Below, one piece after another: positions 28,728 through 37,852 of a stretch of DNA of 64,000 bases (positions are counted from its first letter, which is position 1; every line of letters begins with the position of its first letter). Under the pieces are notes generated by a model that was not told where the DNA came from, ran no database searches, and was given only the letters and a program-made list of their open reading frames with translations. The stretch comes from Hyphomicrobium sp. (GTDB lineage: Bacteria > Pseudomonadota > Alphaproteobacteria > Rhizobiales > Hyphomicrobiaceae), in assembly GCF_003987855.1 (NCBI RefSeq), contig NZ_RXIZ01000015.1:194778-258777 (forward strand). The letters run 5' to 3'. Both the position numbers and the translations under genes were made by a program.

Positions 28728-29954
28728 ATGGATTGCGGGGGAGACGACCTCATTTGCCAGGGCATGACCTGGCTTGAACACAACGAGTTTGTTGCTTCGA
28801 CGATGGCCGAATTGGTCAGTCGTCTCGGCTCGCAGGCTTCCGGAATTATCGGCGCCATAGCGATCTTCATAGAACACAACGCGCAAGCGATTTTTGGCGC
28901 AGCGGGCTTGACGTTCGGCATCTGGCGCTGGTGGCGATATCGCGAACAGATCCTCCACAAGAGGCTAGCGGAATATCTCCGCGACAGCGATGCGCGTTTG
29001 AAGGATGGCCAGCAATACGTTTTGAATGCTCTCGAGCGGCCTTCGCCCGGTCAATCATTTAGCTTGCCGCTGTTTGCGAGTGAGCAGCTGAGGTCTGTGC
29101 TCCGTGAACGCAACTGGGACAAGTCTGCGACGGCTGTGCAAGTTGCGAGCAGCGCAGAATGGCAGCTGGGCCAGGCCCTCGACATTGTTAAGCGTCAACT
29201 GAAAACGGCTGACGACAATATCACTTCCTTACGCCAGCAATATGCCACCGCCCATATCTTGCGGGGAGCCATCGCTTCTTCAATGGCTAAGCGAAATCCC
29301 GCAGTGGCATTGCAGAAAAATAACGCCGCGCTGACCGAATTTCGCACGGCGTTGCAAATTCCAGGTCACGAGGGCGATCTGACTGCGAAAGAATTAGAAG
29401 CGCATCAGTTAAGAAAGCTCGGTCACTTGGCTGATGCTCTACAAGCCTATCGCGCTCTAGAGAAACTTGCGTCCACAGTTGATGACCAGCGAACGCAAGT
29501 CCTCCTCATTGCGCGTTCGAAGCGATACCAAGCGGAGATTCTCCAGGCCTTCCGCGCGCAGACAGACGCTGATGGCAAGGTGACGTTCCGCGGGAATTTG
29601 ACTGCCTATGACCTGATTAGCGTGAACAGGTCGGGCAGCGCCTTAGACCTTCGGCGGCAGCTCGCGCCCTTTCAAGGGTGGGATCTCTGTGAGCACGGAG
29701 ACATGAACTACGTGGCGGCGCTAGTGTGCAATATTTTGGGATTTGGTGGCATAGAAGCCAACCATCTGAGAGAAGCCGAGACCTCTTACGGCGGAATCCT
29801 GGCCGAGGTGCCTCGTCGCCGCTTGTCGTTGGATCGGCAATCCTCGCGTCGCTTACGGCAAGTAGCCAACGAGGGCCTAAGGCGCGTGGAAGCGGCGCGG
29901 GACGGCACGTACGATGCCGATTGGCTTACTCCACCGCTAAAGAAGACGAAGTAA
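28728..29954 (+). CDS. Membrane-anchored helical-repeat (TPR-like) protein of unknown function
   Basis: The 408-residue product was not matched to a named family. A hydrophobic stretch near residues 40-65 (SGIIGAIAIFIEHNAQAIFG, continuing AAGLTFGIW) is followed by WRWWRYREQ, suggesting a membrane anchor with the rest cytoplasmic. From about residue 90 it is Ala/Leu/Gln-rich and helical with TPR-like spacing, for instance LRKLGHLADALQAYRALEKL. The start at 28728 follows GGGGGTG; a GTG four codons earlier is possible. Base composition looks less GC-rich than the housekeeping genes, and no neighbour suggests a pathway, so it is probably accessory. Its 3' end overlaps the convergent small gene by 18 bases. 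Confidence 0.75.
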   Translation: MDCGGDDLICQGMTWLEHNEFVASTMAELVSRLGSQASGIIGAIAIFIEHNAQAIFGAAGLTFGIWRWWRYREQILHKRLAEYLRDSDARLKDGQQYVLNALERPSPGQSFSLPLFASEQLRSVLRERNWDKSATAVQVASSAEWQLGQALDIVKRQLKTADDNITSLRQQYATAHILRGAIASSMAKRNPAVALQKNNAALTEFRTALQIPGHEGDLTAKELEAHQLRKLGHLADALQAYRALEKLASTVDDQRTQVLLIARSKRYQAEILQAFRAQTDADGKVTFRGNLTAYDLISVNRSGSALDLRRQLAPFQGWDLCEHGDMNYVAALVCNILGFGGIEANHLREAETSYGGILAEVPRRRLSLDRQSSRRLRQVANEGLRRVEAARDGTYDADWLTPPLKKTK

Positions 29955-30233
29955 AACGCCCCCGACGTAAGCGCCGCCGCTCGCGAGAAGAGCATTTCCC
30001 AAGCTTTTCATCGCGACGGAGAAGCCGAGTGAACCGAGACCGAGTTCTGCGGACCGTCGATAGAGGGCGCCGTACTCTGCTTGTGAAAGCGATGCGAGGG
30101 CGAGGGCGGCTACAAGGACTGCCCATGCGCCCACGGCTGCGTAGCCGCAGATGGCAGCCCCAAGAATGGCGAGATACCCAATCACGTTGCTTGTCCGTTC
30201 GAGCCCGACGCGCACAGGGAAATCCGCTCTCAT
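29937..30233 (-). CDS. Small integral membrane protein
   Basis: This 98-residue leftward product has two or three hydrophobic segments: VIGYLAILGAAICGYAAVGA near residues 16-35, AWAVLVAALALASL near 36-49, and a Gly/Ala-rich stretch ending YVGGVLLRLL. A start 14 codons further upstream is possible, but the chosen ATG sits close to the hydrophobic part. No family was identified. The last 18 bases overlap the convergent helical-repeat gene. The hydrophobic pattern supports a real gene, but an accidental frame cannot be excluded. Confidence 0.55.
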   Translation of the reverse strand: MRADFPVRVGLERTSNVIGYLAILGAAICGYAAVGAWAVLVAALALASLSQAEYGALYRRSAELGLGSLGFSVAMKSLGNALLASGGAYVGGVLLRLL

Positions 30234-30392
30234 CGAGTGATGGGCCGATTCGATAGATCGGGATAAGCGACGCATGTGAGTGAACTGGGGACAAGACAGA
30301 CTGAATCAAGAAGCACGACTGTTATGATGTTGACACATCAGTGAATTTTTTGTTGCGAGGTCTATTCGGCAGCCCAAAGGAAATACAACCTG

Positions 30393-30665
30393 ATGTGGAC
30401 TTCACTTCGCCCCATCGTCATTGCGCTTGTCGCCATCGAGACGCTGGCGGCGATTGCCTATGTGCTCGTCTTCCACGAGCCGGGACGAAGCAACGCCATC
30501 GCCAACATCGTCGTCGACAGCCTGACGTTGCTCGTCGTGGCGCTCTGGGTGATCTTCGTGTTGCCCTCGATCGTCCTCGTCGTTCGCGGCCGCCGCATCG
30601 AGCTGGCGCTCGGTCTCGCGCTCGCCGCGATCTTCGTCTTCGCCGTCAGCTTCGTGATGATCTGA
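30393..30665 (+). CDS. Small three-segment membrane protein
   Basis: A 90-residue protein with three predicted membrane helices: PIVIALVAIETLAAIAYVLVF (about 7-27), SLTLLVVALWVIFVLPSIVLVV (about 43-64) and LALGLALAAIFVFAVSFVMI (the C-terminus). Short charged loops (GRSNA, RGRRIE) separate them. AAAGGA lies about eleven bases before the ATG. Similar tiny membrane proteins are widespread in Rhizobiales without assigned function. The tandem repeat array begins about 20 bp after the stop. Confidence 0.7.
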   Translation: MWTSLRPIVIALVAIETLAAIAYVLVFHEPGRSNAIANIVVDSLTLLVVALWVIFVLPSIVLVVRGRRIELALGLALAAIFVFAVSFVMI

Positions 30666-30685
30666 TCGCACCCGCGCAGTTGTTG

Positions 30686-31030
30686 ATCCGAAGAACGACG
30701 CCACAAGCCCGCGCCGGGGGCCGGCTCCGCGCGAGCGGAGTCGCCGGCGCCAAACATCCGAAGAACGACGCCACAAGCCCGCGCCGGCGGCCGGCTCCGC
30801 GCGAGCGGAGTCGCCAGCGCCCACATCCGAAGAACGACGCCACAGCCCGCGCCGGGGGCCGGCTCCGCGCGAGCGGAGTCGCCGGCGCCAAACATCCGAA
30901 GAACGACGCCACAAGCCCGCGCCGGCGGCCGGCTCCGCGCAGCGGAGTCGCCGGCGCCAAACATCCGAAGAACGACGCCACAAGCCCGCGCCGGCGGCCG
31001 GCTCCGCGCAGCGGAGTCGCCGGCGCCAAA
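30686..31030. repeat. Five-copy 69-70 bp tandem repeat array with internal hairpins
   Basis: Units begin with ATCCGAAGAACGACGCCACA at 30686, 30756, 30825, 30894 and 30963, so the periods are 70, 69, 69 and 69 bp. The array ends at 31030. Copies are nearly identical, with small changes (GGGGG versus GGCGG, CCAGCGC in copy 3, and a one-base loss in GCGCAGCGGAG in copies 4 and 5). Each unit carries an inverted repeat, GCCGG-CTCCGC against GCGGAG-TCG-CCGGC, able to fold as a bulged 11-bp hairpin. The 69-bp period is a multiple of three, so spurious repetitive frames are open on both strands. There are no unique spacers, so it is not CRISPR. Confidence 0.95.
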
Positions 31031-31031
31031 T

Positions 31032-31058
31032 AAAAAAGGCGACCCTGGGGCCGCCTTT
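31032..31058 (-). terminator. Rho-independent terminator for the leftward surface-antigen-like gene
   Basis: On the minus strand AAAGGCGG pairs with the complementary CGCCTTT and runs into a T6 tract (plus-strand A residues 31032-31037). Stem arms on the plus strand are 31035-31041 and 31052-31058. It lies 40 bp after the stop of the leftward gene at 31098 and directly borders the repeat array. Confidence 0.8.
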
Positions 31059-31097
31059 CTCAATCTTCTGGGGAGAGGATCGGAGGATAAGTTGGAA

Positions 31098-31544
31098 TTA
31101 GGATTCGAGTTCCCAGATGCCCGTCGCCAAACGGCAGGCGACGATCTCGGTCTGCTTCGTTGCGTCCGTGCCGCTCAGCACGACGAGCGCATGACGGCAA
31201 ACGCCGCCGCGCGCGTCCTTGAAAGATGAGATTGGCTTGACGATCCCGGAAAGCTGTCCGTGGCTGCGATGCCAGACGTAGCTCGATCCGTCGGCAACTT
31301 CGGAGAGCGCGTACTGAACGCTTTCGAGCGCTGCGTATTCGTCGTTCTGGTCGAGGACGACCTTCGCTGGCTTGACCTCGGGCAATTTCGGCGCAGCCTC
31401 GAGCGCGTTAGGCTTCGCGGATCCCGTCGCGACAACCGGCTCGGCGGCGAGCGTGTACTCGCTCGGCACGAAAATAGCCGCAACCAGCGCGAATGCCGTT
31501 GCGCCGGCCGCGGCTAGGGGAAAGAAACACGCATTGGTTGACAT
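31098..31544 (-). CDS. Exported surface-antigen-like protein (RT0821/Lpp0805-type C-terminus)
   Basis: The 148-residue product begins MSTNACFFPLAAAGATAFAL with a hydrophobic segment that is a signal anchor or signal peptide; the region to residue ~70 is Ala/Pro/Lys-rich. The C-terminal ~75 residues follow the pattern of alphaproteobacterial 17-kDa surface-antigen-like domains. These include a Trp after SSYVWH, a G-x-V-x-P segment (LSGIVKPISSF), GGVCRHALVVL with a conserved Cys, and a closing IVACRLATGIWEL with a second Cys. The cysteines may pair in the periplasm. The ATG was chosen at the signal sequence. A good terminator follows. Confidence 0.75.
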   Translation of the reverse strand: MSTNACFFPLAAAGATAFALVAAIFVPSEYTLAAEPVVATGSAKPNALEAAPKLPEVKPAKVVLDQNDEYAALESVQYALSEVADGSSYVWHRSHGQLSGIVKPISSFKDARGGVCRHALVVLSGTDATKQTEIVACRLATGIWELES

Positions 31545-31709
31545 GACGCAACAGACCTTTACGCGACAGACCCAGAAAAACGCGACACGCTCAACAGGAG
31601 CGAACAACGTCCACTCTGCCGTCGTATGGTTAATTTGGACTAAAGCCGTAGGCTGATCTCTGCGCTAACGATGCGAGAAATCGCGAAACAAAAGCATTGA
31701 GCATGCAAC

Positions 31710-32360
31710 ATGACCGATAGCGATCAAACACCCACCGATGCGCCGGCAACCGCCGACTTCACCGAAGCTTCCGACCCGTTCGTCCTCTTCGATACTTGGA
31801 TGGCGGAAGCGGTGAGTTCCGAGCCGAACGACCCTAACGCCATGTCGCTTGCAACCGTGGATGCCGCTGGCATGCCGAACGTGCGCGTCGTGCTCTTGAA
31901 GAATGTGGACGGTCCGGAGAGTGCCGACCGCGGCTTCGTTTTCTACACGAACTTCGAAAGCGCCAAGGGCAGGGAGCTGCTTGCCAATCCGAAGGCGGCG
32001 CTGCTTTTCTACTGGAAGAGCCTGGAGCGTCAGGTGCGCGTCCGCGGGCCGGTGTCGCTCGTTTCCCACGGCGAAGCGGACGCCTATTACGCCTCGCGGC
32101 CACGTTTGAGCCGCATCGGCGCCTGGGCCTCGCACCAGTCGCGGCCCCTGTCGACGCGTGACGTGCTGGAAGCCAAGGTCCAGCATTTTGAAGCGAAATT
32201 TCCCGATGAGGTGCCGCGACCCGCATACTGGTCGGGCTTCCGTGTCCACCCCGTCGAAATCGAATTCTGGATGAGCCGCCCGTTCCGTCTTCACGACCGC
32301 ATCGTTTTCCGCCGCGACGCGCCGCGCGACTCCTGGCACAAAACCCGCCTCTACCCTTGA
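31710..32360 (+). CDS. pdxH: Pyridoxamine 5'-phosphate oxidase
   Basis: PdxH is an FMN-dependent enzyme converting pyridoxine or pyridoxamine 5'-phosphate to pyridoxal 5'-phosphate. The 216-residue protein shows the family pattern: [20 protein letters not shown] (FMN and substrate contacts), [35 protein letters not shown], then [14 protein letters not shown]. The C-terminal [17 protein letters not shown] leads to the final HKTRLYP, where the family's conserved R-L-x-P ending is intact. The ATG has an unremarkable upstream site. Length is standard. Confidence 0.95.
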   Translation: MTDSDQTPTDAPATADFTEASDPFVLFDTWMAEAVSSEPNDPNAMSLATVDAAGMPNVRVVLLKNVDGPESADRGFVFYTNFESAKGRELLANPKAALLFYWKSLERQVRVRGPVSLVSHGEADAYYASRPRLSRIGAWASHQSRPLSTRDVLEAKVQHFEAKFPDEVPRPAYWSGFRVHPVEIEFWMSRPFRLHDRIVFRRDAPRDSWHKTRLYP

Positions 32361-32424
32361 GACGGCCACAAAAAGGCGCAATTTCGGGGAGAGAGGGCGG
32401 GACGAACAGGGGTTTGGGGCGCGA

Positions 32425-33474
32425 ATGGTGACGGATCGCATCTACGAACGCCGCGGTAAGGCGCGGGTGCGCGACCGCTATCGTTCGACGCGAATCTATT
32501 ACGCCGCCGACCGGCCGCCGTCGTTTCTCGCCATGTGGACGAGCCGGATCGCGATCTTCGCCGCCGCGTCCGCTGCCGTAACGGCCGGCCTGCATCGCGT
32601 GTCGCTGCTGCAGACGCCTGTGGCGCTGACGATCGCCTACATCCTCATCGCAGCCGCTGCGCTGGCACTCGTGATGGCGCTGATCGCCGGGCTCGATATT
32701 TGGGTGACGGGCCGTCCCGGCACCGCTCGCGTCTTCTGCGGCGCGATCGTGGCTATGGGCATCCTCGCGGTCCCTGCGGGCGTTTGGGCGCTGAGCCTGC
32801 GTCATCCCGAGATCAACGACATCACGACCGACGTCTCCGAGCCGCCCGAATTCACTGAGGCGGAGGACGAGCGCGGACCCTCTGCCAATCCACTCGACTA
32901 TCAAGGCGAGCGCTTGGCACCGCTGCAGGCGAAATATTATCCCGACCTCAAAAGCCTCGTCATTCCGCGCACCACTGAGGAAGCCTACGAACTCGTGCTG
33001 CAGGCACTCGCCAAGCTCCGCCTCAAAACCACGCTCGAGGTGCCGCCAGAAGACGAGGACGACGCGCCGGGCTTCATCGAACTCTCCGAGCACACGCAGA
33101 TCCTCGGCGTTGTCGATGATGTCATCATCCGCGTGCTGGGCGAGGATAAGAGTTCCCGCATCGATGTCCGCTCGGCGTCCCGCTACGGCTCCAACGATTT
33201 CGGCCGCAACGCCGAGCACGTTCGCACGATCTTGAAAGAGGTCGCGGCGAGGTTCGAAGCCTCCGTTCCCGATCCCGAGAAAGAAGCCGCCGCTGCCGCG
33301 CGCAAAGCCAAGCTCAAAGCGGAGAAAGGTCGACGTCCGGGGTCAAAGGCTGATCGGAAGCGACCAAACCTTTCTCGATCAGATATTCGACGTGCGCCTG
33401 AACGGAAAGCGTCGCAGCCGGGATCAGCTGGGGCGCGAGGTCGCGATAAACCTCGGGCACAATTCGACGAATAG
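32425..33474 (+). CDS. DUF1499-family membrane protein with extended C-terminus
   Basis: The 349-residue product has a basic N-terminus and three hydrophobic segments between about residues 35 and 125. A soluble DUF1499 domain follows (about residues 165-280, with PRTTEEAYELVLQALAKL, EHTQILGVVDDVIIRVL and RIDVRSASRYGSNDFGRNAE). The family has no established biochemical function. The last ~55 residues are low-complexity Lys/Arg/Ser and overlap the convergent metallo-beta-lactamase-fold gene by 161 bp. That tail looks like non-native coding, as if the normal stop had been lost. The core domain is confidently coding. Confidence 0.85.
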   Translation: MVTDRIYERRGKARVRDRYRSTRIYYAADRPPSFLAMWTSRIAIFAAASAAVTAGLHRVSLLQTPVALTIAYILIAAAALALVMALIAGLDIWVTGRPGTARVFCGAIVAMGILAVPAGVWALSLRHPEINDITTDVSEPPEFTEAEDERGPSANPLDYQGERLAPLQAKYYPDLKSLVIPRTTEEAYELVLQALAKLRLKTTLEVPPEDEDDAPGFIELSEHTQILGVVDDVIIRVLGEDKSSRIDVRSASRYGSNDFGRNAEHVRTILKEVAARFEASVPDPEKEAAAAARKAKLKAEKGRRPGSKADRKRPNLSRSDIRRAPERKASQPGSAGARGRDKPRAQFDE

Positions 33475-34195
33475 TGCGCGCTCCGCCGGTGAGAGCATCG
33501 AGCACCGACTTCTCGCGCCAATTCCGGTGCAGCAGGTAGGCTTTCACCGTTCGCTGCGGGTCGGTGAGCCGGCCGCCGTGTCCCGGCAGGAAAACATCAT
33601 CCTCGCGGTCGAGCAGAATTTCGAGCGAGGCTTCATAGTCCGCCATTCGCCCTTCCGGTGGCGCGATCACGGTCGTGTTCCACGCCATCACGTGATCGCC
33701 GGAAAAAACGACACGCCGGCCGTCGAGTGCGAAGCAGAGATGATCCGGCGCATGGCCCGGCGTGTGAATGGCGGTCAACGCCCAGTCCCCGCCTTCGATC
33801 CGGTCGCCGCCTTCAACGCTGACATCGGGCGCGAAGTCGTAGTCTACGAAAAATCGTCCCGACGGAGAGTTCGCGAGCGCGATGCGACCCGCTTCCGGAT
33901 CGCGCGTGTAGGCGACAGTGCGCGCACCGGTGGCCTCTTTCAGCTTGGCGACGCCGTCGACATGATCGCGATGCGCATGCGTCGACAGGATATGCGTGAT
34001 CGGCCGTCCCCCGGCAGCTTTCAGGATCGCCGCGCGGTGCTCGTCGCTATCGGGTCCGGCATCGATGACCGCGAGAGACGTCGATCCGACGAGATAGGTG
34101 TTCGTCCCCTTATGCGTCAGCGGGCTCGGATTTGGCGCAACGAGCCGCACGATGCCCGGACCCATCGGTGATGGCTCGCCGTACGTGAATTCCAT
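33314..34195 (-). CDS. MBL-fold metallohydrolase (LACTB2-like)
   Basis: This 293-residue hydrolase has the metallo-beta-lactamase fold. The zinc motif THAHRDHVDG (HxHxDH) lies near residue 85, with further ligands in HTPGHAPDHLCF and FSGDHVMAW. The C-terminal helical region (YRDLAPQLIPAATLSVQAHV) matches glyoxalase II/LACTB2-like proteins. The substrate is unknown; this subgroup includes nucleases and thioesterases. The start is at the ATG of MEFTYGEPSP; a GTG 12 codons earlier is possible. Its 3' 161 bases overlap the DUF1499 gene antisense, and since its own C-terminus looks conserved, it is probably the genuine user of that DNA. Confidence 0.9.
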   Translation of the reverse strand: MEFTYGEPSPMGPGIVRLVAPNPSPLTHKGTNTYLVGSTSLAVIDAGPDSDEHRAAILKAAGGRPITHILSTHAHRDHVDGVAKLKEATGARTVAYTRDPEAGRIALANSPSGRFFVDYDFAPDVSVEGGDRIEGGDWALTAIHTPGHAPDHLCFALDGRRVVFSGDHVMAWNTTVIAPPEGRMADYEASLEILLDREDDVFLPGHGGRLTDPQRTVKAYLLHRNWREKSVLDALTGGARTIRRIVPEVYRDLAPQLIPAATLSVQAHVEYLIEKGLVASDQPLTPDVDLSPL

Positions 34196-34341
34196 CTCGG
34201 TTTTGAATTGGAGAGAGGTCAAGCCCCGCACACCCTCGTTGTTTTGGCCCCGTTATAGGTATCGCCTGCCGACAACGAATACCCTGAAATTCGCCGCAGG
34301 TTAACGCGCGGTTTTGCAACGCGGGCCCGATGCCGCCGAAA

Positions 34342-35349
34342 TCAAACCCCGTAGTAGGCCCGATACCACGCGACGAAACGGCCGATGCCCTCCGCCAGCG
34401 GCGTGGAGGGGCGAAAGCCGACATCGCGCGAGAGATCATCGATGTCGGCATAGGTCCGCGCAACATCGCCCGGCTGCTGCGGCAGGAACGTCTTCTTCGC
34501 TTCCCGACCCGTCGCCTTCTCGATCGCCGCGATGAAGTCCATCAGCTCCACGGGATTGTTGTTGCCGATATTGTAGATGCGGTACGGCGCTGACGATGTG
34601 GCGGGATCAGGCGCATCGCTGTTCCATTGCGGGTCGGGTGCCGCGATCCTGTCGGCGGTCCGCAGCACACCTTCAACGATATCGTCGACATAGGTGAAGT
34701 CACGCGCATGGTCGCCGCCGTTGAAGACCTCGATCGGCTCGCCCGCGAGTATCTTCTTGGTGAATTTGAAATAGGCCATGTCCGGACGTCCCCACGGTCC
34801 GTAGACGGTGAAGAAGCGCAGCGCCGTGATCGGCAGCCGGTAGAGGTGCGCGTACGAGTGTGCAGCAAGCTCGTTGGCTTTTTTCGTCGCGGCGTAAAGG
34901 CTGACCGGGTGATCGACGTTGTCATGCTCGCTGAAAGGCATCTTCGTGTTCGCACCGTAGACGGAACTCGAGGAGGCCATGACGAGATGCGCGACGTCGT
35001 TGTGCCGGCAGCCCTCAAGAACGTTCTGCGTGCCGACGATGTTTGAATCGATGTAGGCATGCGGGTTTGTCATGCCGTAGCGAACGCCTGCTTGCGCCGC
35101 GAGGTGAATGACTTTGTCGAAGCGGTGAACCCGAAAGAGCTCCGCCATCGCCGCGCGCTCCGCGATGTCGAGATGCAGGTACGAAAAGCCTTTCCGGCCG
35201 CCGAGCTGCTCAAGCCGCGCTTTCTTCAGTGCCGGATCATAGTAGCTGTTGAGATTGTCGATGCCGACGACGTCATCGCCCCGATCGAGCAAACGCGCCG
35301 CCGTGTGGAAGCCGATGAAGCCCGCCACTCCGGTAACCAGAAATTTCAT
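34342..35349 (-). CDS. UDP-glucuronate 4-epimerase-like NAD-dependent epimerase
   Basis: A 335-residue short-chain dehydrogenase/reductase of the extended type. It has the Rossmann motif [17 protein letters not shown] at residues 5-21, [19 protein letters not shown], typical of the UDP-glucuronate 4-epimerase (LpsL/Cap1J) branch, [20 protein letters not shown], and the catalytic YAATKKANE (YxxxK). These enzymes convert UDP-GlcA to UDP-GalA for lipopolysaccharide or capsule. Galacturonate-containing lipid A or core is known in related Rhizobiales, but a link here is inference. It stands alone, not inside the main exopolysaccharide cluster. Confidence 0.92.
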   Translation of the reverse strand: MKFLVTGVAGFIGFHTAARLLDRGDDVVGIDNLNSYYDPALKKARLEQLGGRKGFSYLHLDIAERAAMAELFRVHRFDKVIHLAAQAGVRYGMTNPHAYIDSNIVGTQNVLEGCRHNDVAHLVMASSSSVYGANTKMPFSEHDNVDHPVSLYAATKKANELAAHSYAHLYRLPITALRFFTVYGPWGRPDMAYFKFTKKILAGEPIEVFNGGDHARDFTYVDDIVEGVLRTADRIAAPDPQWNSDAPDPATSSAPYRIYNIGNNNPVELMDFIAAIEKATGREAKKTFLPQQPGDVARTYADIDDLSRDVGFRPSTPLAEGIGRFVAWYRAYYGV

Positions 35350-35576
35350 CGCGGCGATCCTCGTCCCGTCTCGGCCTGGCCGAATGCGCCGCTCGGTTTA
35401 GACGCTTCGCCCCTACTGTCAATCGCGATGGCCGCAACGGGTAAACGAATTGAATTTACCGCGAGTTGGTTGCTCCTGAGCCGCGCAGCGGACGTCCTCG
35501 AAAAAAACTTATCCCCGTTCTCTGGCGCGCCCGTATCCTCATACGTGGGAGCATCGAAGCGGACATCAGCCCGAAC

Positions 35577-37274
35577 ATGAACGACACGCCGAACCTAGCA
35601 CTGCCTTATATCCTCGCCTCCCAGGCGCAGAAGCACGTTACCCACAACGAGGCGATCCGGGCGCTCGACTGCCTTGTGCAGCTTGGCGTCGAAAGCCGGA
35701 CGCTGACCAGTCCACCCACGAGCCCTGCCGACGGCGATCGCTACATCGTTGCGACGGCGGCAACCGGCGCATGGACTGGCGCAGCTGGAAAGATCGCTGG
35801 CTTTCAAGACGGCGCGTGGATGTTCTACGACCCGCAGGAAGGCTGGATCGCGTGGGTTGCGGACCATCACGAACTGGTCGTCTATTCCGCTGGAGCGTGG
35901 GCGCCGTTCACGAGCGGCGGCGGCAGCGGCGGTGGTCTCACGTCTCCGGTTGCCAACAGCGATCTCGCCGACATGGCGAACGGCACGATCAAGGGCCGCA
36001 AGACTGCGGGCAGCGGCAAGCCTGAAGATTTGAGCGCTTCCGAGGCACGAGCGGTGCTCGGGCTAGGCTCGGCATCAACGCAGGCCTCCACCGATTTCGA
36101 CGCGGCCGGCGCGGCGACCTCCGCTGTCGCGGCTCACGTCGCGGCATCCGATCCGCACACGCAATATCACACCAATGCGCGCGGCGACGCGCGCTATACA
36201 CCGATCGCGCCGACGACCTTCGGCGTGAATGCGACGGCGGACGCGACGAACAGGTTTTCGCTGAAAGCCCTCGCGAGCTTGTTCGATAACGTCGGCAACG
36301 GGCATCAGCAGAAGATCAACAAGGCCGCCGCCGGTGACACTGCCTCGGTACTCTATCAGACCAATTATTCGGGCCGCGCCGAAATGGGTCTGACTGGCGA
36401 TGATGATTTCCATTTCAAGGTCAGCGCGGACGGCTCGACGTGGTTCGAGGCATTGAAGATCGCGCGCGGCTCCGGAAAGGTCTCGTTCCCGTCATGGGGC
36501 GGCCCGCGCGAGGTTTTGGCTGCGAACCGCACCTATTACATTCGCACCGATGGTTCCGATAGCAACGATGGCCTGGCGAATGCTTCCGGTCGCGCCTTTC
36601 TCACCATCCAGAAAGCGCTGAACCTCGCCAAGACGATCGACCTCAACGGCTTCGTCATCACCGTCCAGATCGCCGACGGAACCTATACCGGCGCCAACAG
36701 CCTCGACACGCCGCTGCTCGGCGGCTCCGTCATCATCCAGGGCAACAGCACGACGCCCGCGAACGTCCTCATCTCGGTCACGTCGGCCGACGCCTTCAGC
36801 ATCAATGGCGCGGGCATTAAAGCGACGATCAAGGATTTGAAAATCCAAACATCGTCCGGCGGCAATGGCATCTATGCCAAGAACGCGGCCGAAGTGAACT
36901 ACGCGAACGTCGTCTTCGGCCCCTGCGCCGAGCGTCACGTCAGAGCGGACAGCAACGCGCACGTCCAGGCAACCGGCAACTACACGATCGCCGGCAACGC
37001 GCTGGATCATCTGCTCTCGTTCGGCGGAAACTACGAAGCAGCCGGCATCACGATCACGCTGTCGGGCGCGCCGGCGTTCTCGGGCCAAGGCTTCAATCTC
37101 GACTTCCTCGGACGAGCATCACTCTACGCCGTGTCGTTCTCGGGCAGCGCCACAGGCAAGCGCTACAACGTTTCCGCGAATAGCGTGCTGCAGAGCTTCG
37201 GCGCGGGCTCGGCGTCGACCTACTTTCCCGGCAACGCGAACGGCACGACATCGACGGGAGGCCAGCAGCTCTGA
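35577..37274 (+). CDS. DUF2793-domain tail-fibre-like protein
   Basis: The 565-residue product starts [20 protein letters not shown] and continues [16 protein letters not shown], the signature of DUF2793, found in phage and gene-transfer-agent tail proteins of alphaproteobacteria. Residues ~95-120 ([18 protein letters not shown]) complete that domain. The Gly/Ser-rich linker (SGGGSGGG) and Ala-rich centre resemble phage tail-fibre shafts. Residues ~310-560 ([20 protein letters not shown]) form repeats like a right-handed beta-helix, as in receptor-binding or depolymerase domains. No capsid, terminase or integrase gene is near; the nearest downstream feature is tRNA-Pro. A frame open upstream of the chosen ATG is not family-like. 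Confidence 0.8.
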   Translation: MNDTPNLALPYILASQAQKHVTHNEAIRALDCLVQLGVESRTLTSPPTSPADGDRYIVATAATGAWTGAAGKIAGFQDGAWMFYDPQEGWIAWVADHHELVVYSAGAWAPFTSGGGSGGGLTSPVANSDLADMANGTIKGRKTAGSGKPEDLSASEARAVLGLGSASTQASTDFDAAGAATSAVAAHVAASDPHTQYHTNARGDARYTPIAPTTFGVNATADATNRFSLKALASLFDNVGNGHQQKINKAAAGDTASVLYQTNYSGRAEMGLTGDDDFHFKVSADGSTWFEALKIARGSGKVSFPSWGGPREVLAANRTYYIRTDGSDSNDGLANASGRAFLTIQKALNLAKTIDLNGFVITVQIADGTYTGANSLDTPLLGGSVIIQGNSTTPANVLISVTSADAFSINGAGIKATIKDLKIQTSSGGNGIYAKNAAEVNYANVVFGPCAERHVRADSNAHVQATGNYTIAGNALDHLLSFGGNYEAAGITITLSGAPAFSGQGFNLDFLGRASLYAVSFSGSATGKRYNVSANSVLQSFGAGSASTYFPGNANGTTSTGGQQL

Positions 37275-37356
37275 GCGGAATGCCGGAATCCGGCTCGCGG
37301 ACGAAATCGCTTTTCGTCAAGGCCCGCAAAACTGTCGGATTGGCTTGAATGAAGAC

Positions 37357-37433
37357 TGGTCGGAGCGAGAGGATTCGAACCTCCGACCCCTTGCTCCCGA
37401 AGCAAGTGCGCTACCAGGCTGCGCTACGCTCCG
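37357..37433 (-). tRNA. tRNA-Pro (anticodon CGG)
   Basis: Read on the minus strand, the acceptor arms CGGAGCG and CGCTCCG pair fully. The D arm contains GCGCAGCCTGGTAGCGC and the anticodon loop is TTCGGGA with anticodon CGG. The T arm has GGAGG-TTCGAAT-CCTCT. The discriminator is A and CCA is encoded, making 77 nt. CGG pairs with the CCG proline codon. Confidence 0.96.
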
Positions 37434-37852
37434 CCCGACCGTCGTCAGCCTGAAGTAGGCTTCTCTCGCCACCCTGTCTAGGGCACGAGAGAGGCGGGTT
37501 ATAGCGACCCCGATCCGGTCCGGCAAGCACTTAGACTTGCCGACGTTTTCGGCCGGGATGCGCAGCGTAGCGGGACTTCGGGCTCGCAGGATATCGGATG
37601 AAGCGGCGAGGCAGGACGACAGCAGCGCGCTGCGGCGAACTGCGCCGCCTAAAACATAGTAGCTGCAATCAAGGCGTCTCGTAGAACAAGAAACGCGAGA
37701 TTTTTCAATATATTGTCATCTCCGTCACACGAGCATTAGGAGCAGCGACTTCGGCCCGTTACACTGGCAATCCGTATTGTAACCGGCGGAACACGTGCGC
37801 CGAAGGAGCTTCTCTAAGCAGATCCACCTCCATTCGCTGAAGAGGGGAAGTC
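37434..37852. other. 419-bp intergenic region between tRNA-Pro and a methyltransferase gene
   Basis: No convincing gene, repeat or attachment-site duplication was seen. The right end holds an AGGGGAAG ribosome-binding site for the gene at 37853. The tract near 37700-37720 (TTTTTCAATATATTGTCATC) is clearly AT-richer than its surroundings and may be promoter DNA. Confidence 0.5.

Noticed and set aside
30686-31030. CRISPR array
   Set aside because: Units are contiguous and nearly identical, with no unique spacers and no cas genes nearby.
30341-31063. Long repetitive open frames on both strands across the tandem repeat
   Set aside because: The 69-bp period is a multiple of three, so any open frame repeats. 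The Arg/Pro/Ala-rich products have no start signal or family match and conflict with the small membrane gene at 30393-30665.
35349-37433. Integrated prophage or genomic island bounded by tRNA-Pro
   Set aside because: Only one tail-like gene is present; no integrase, duplicated tRNA 3' end or other phage gene was seen.
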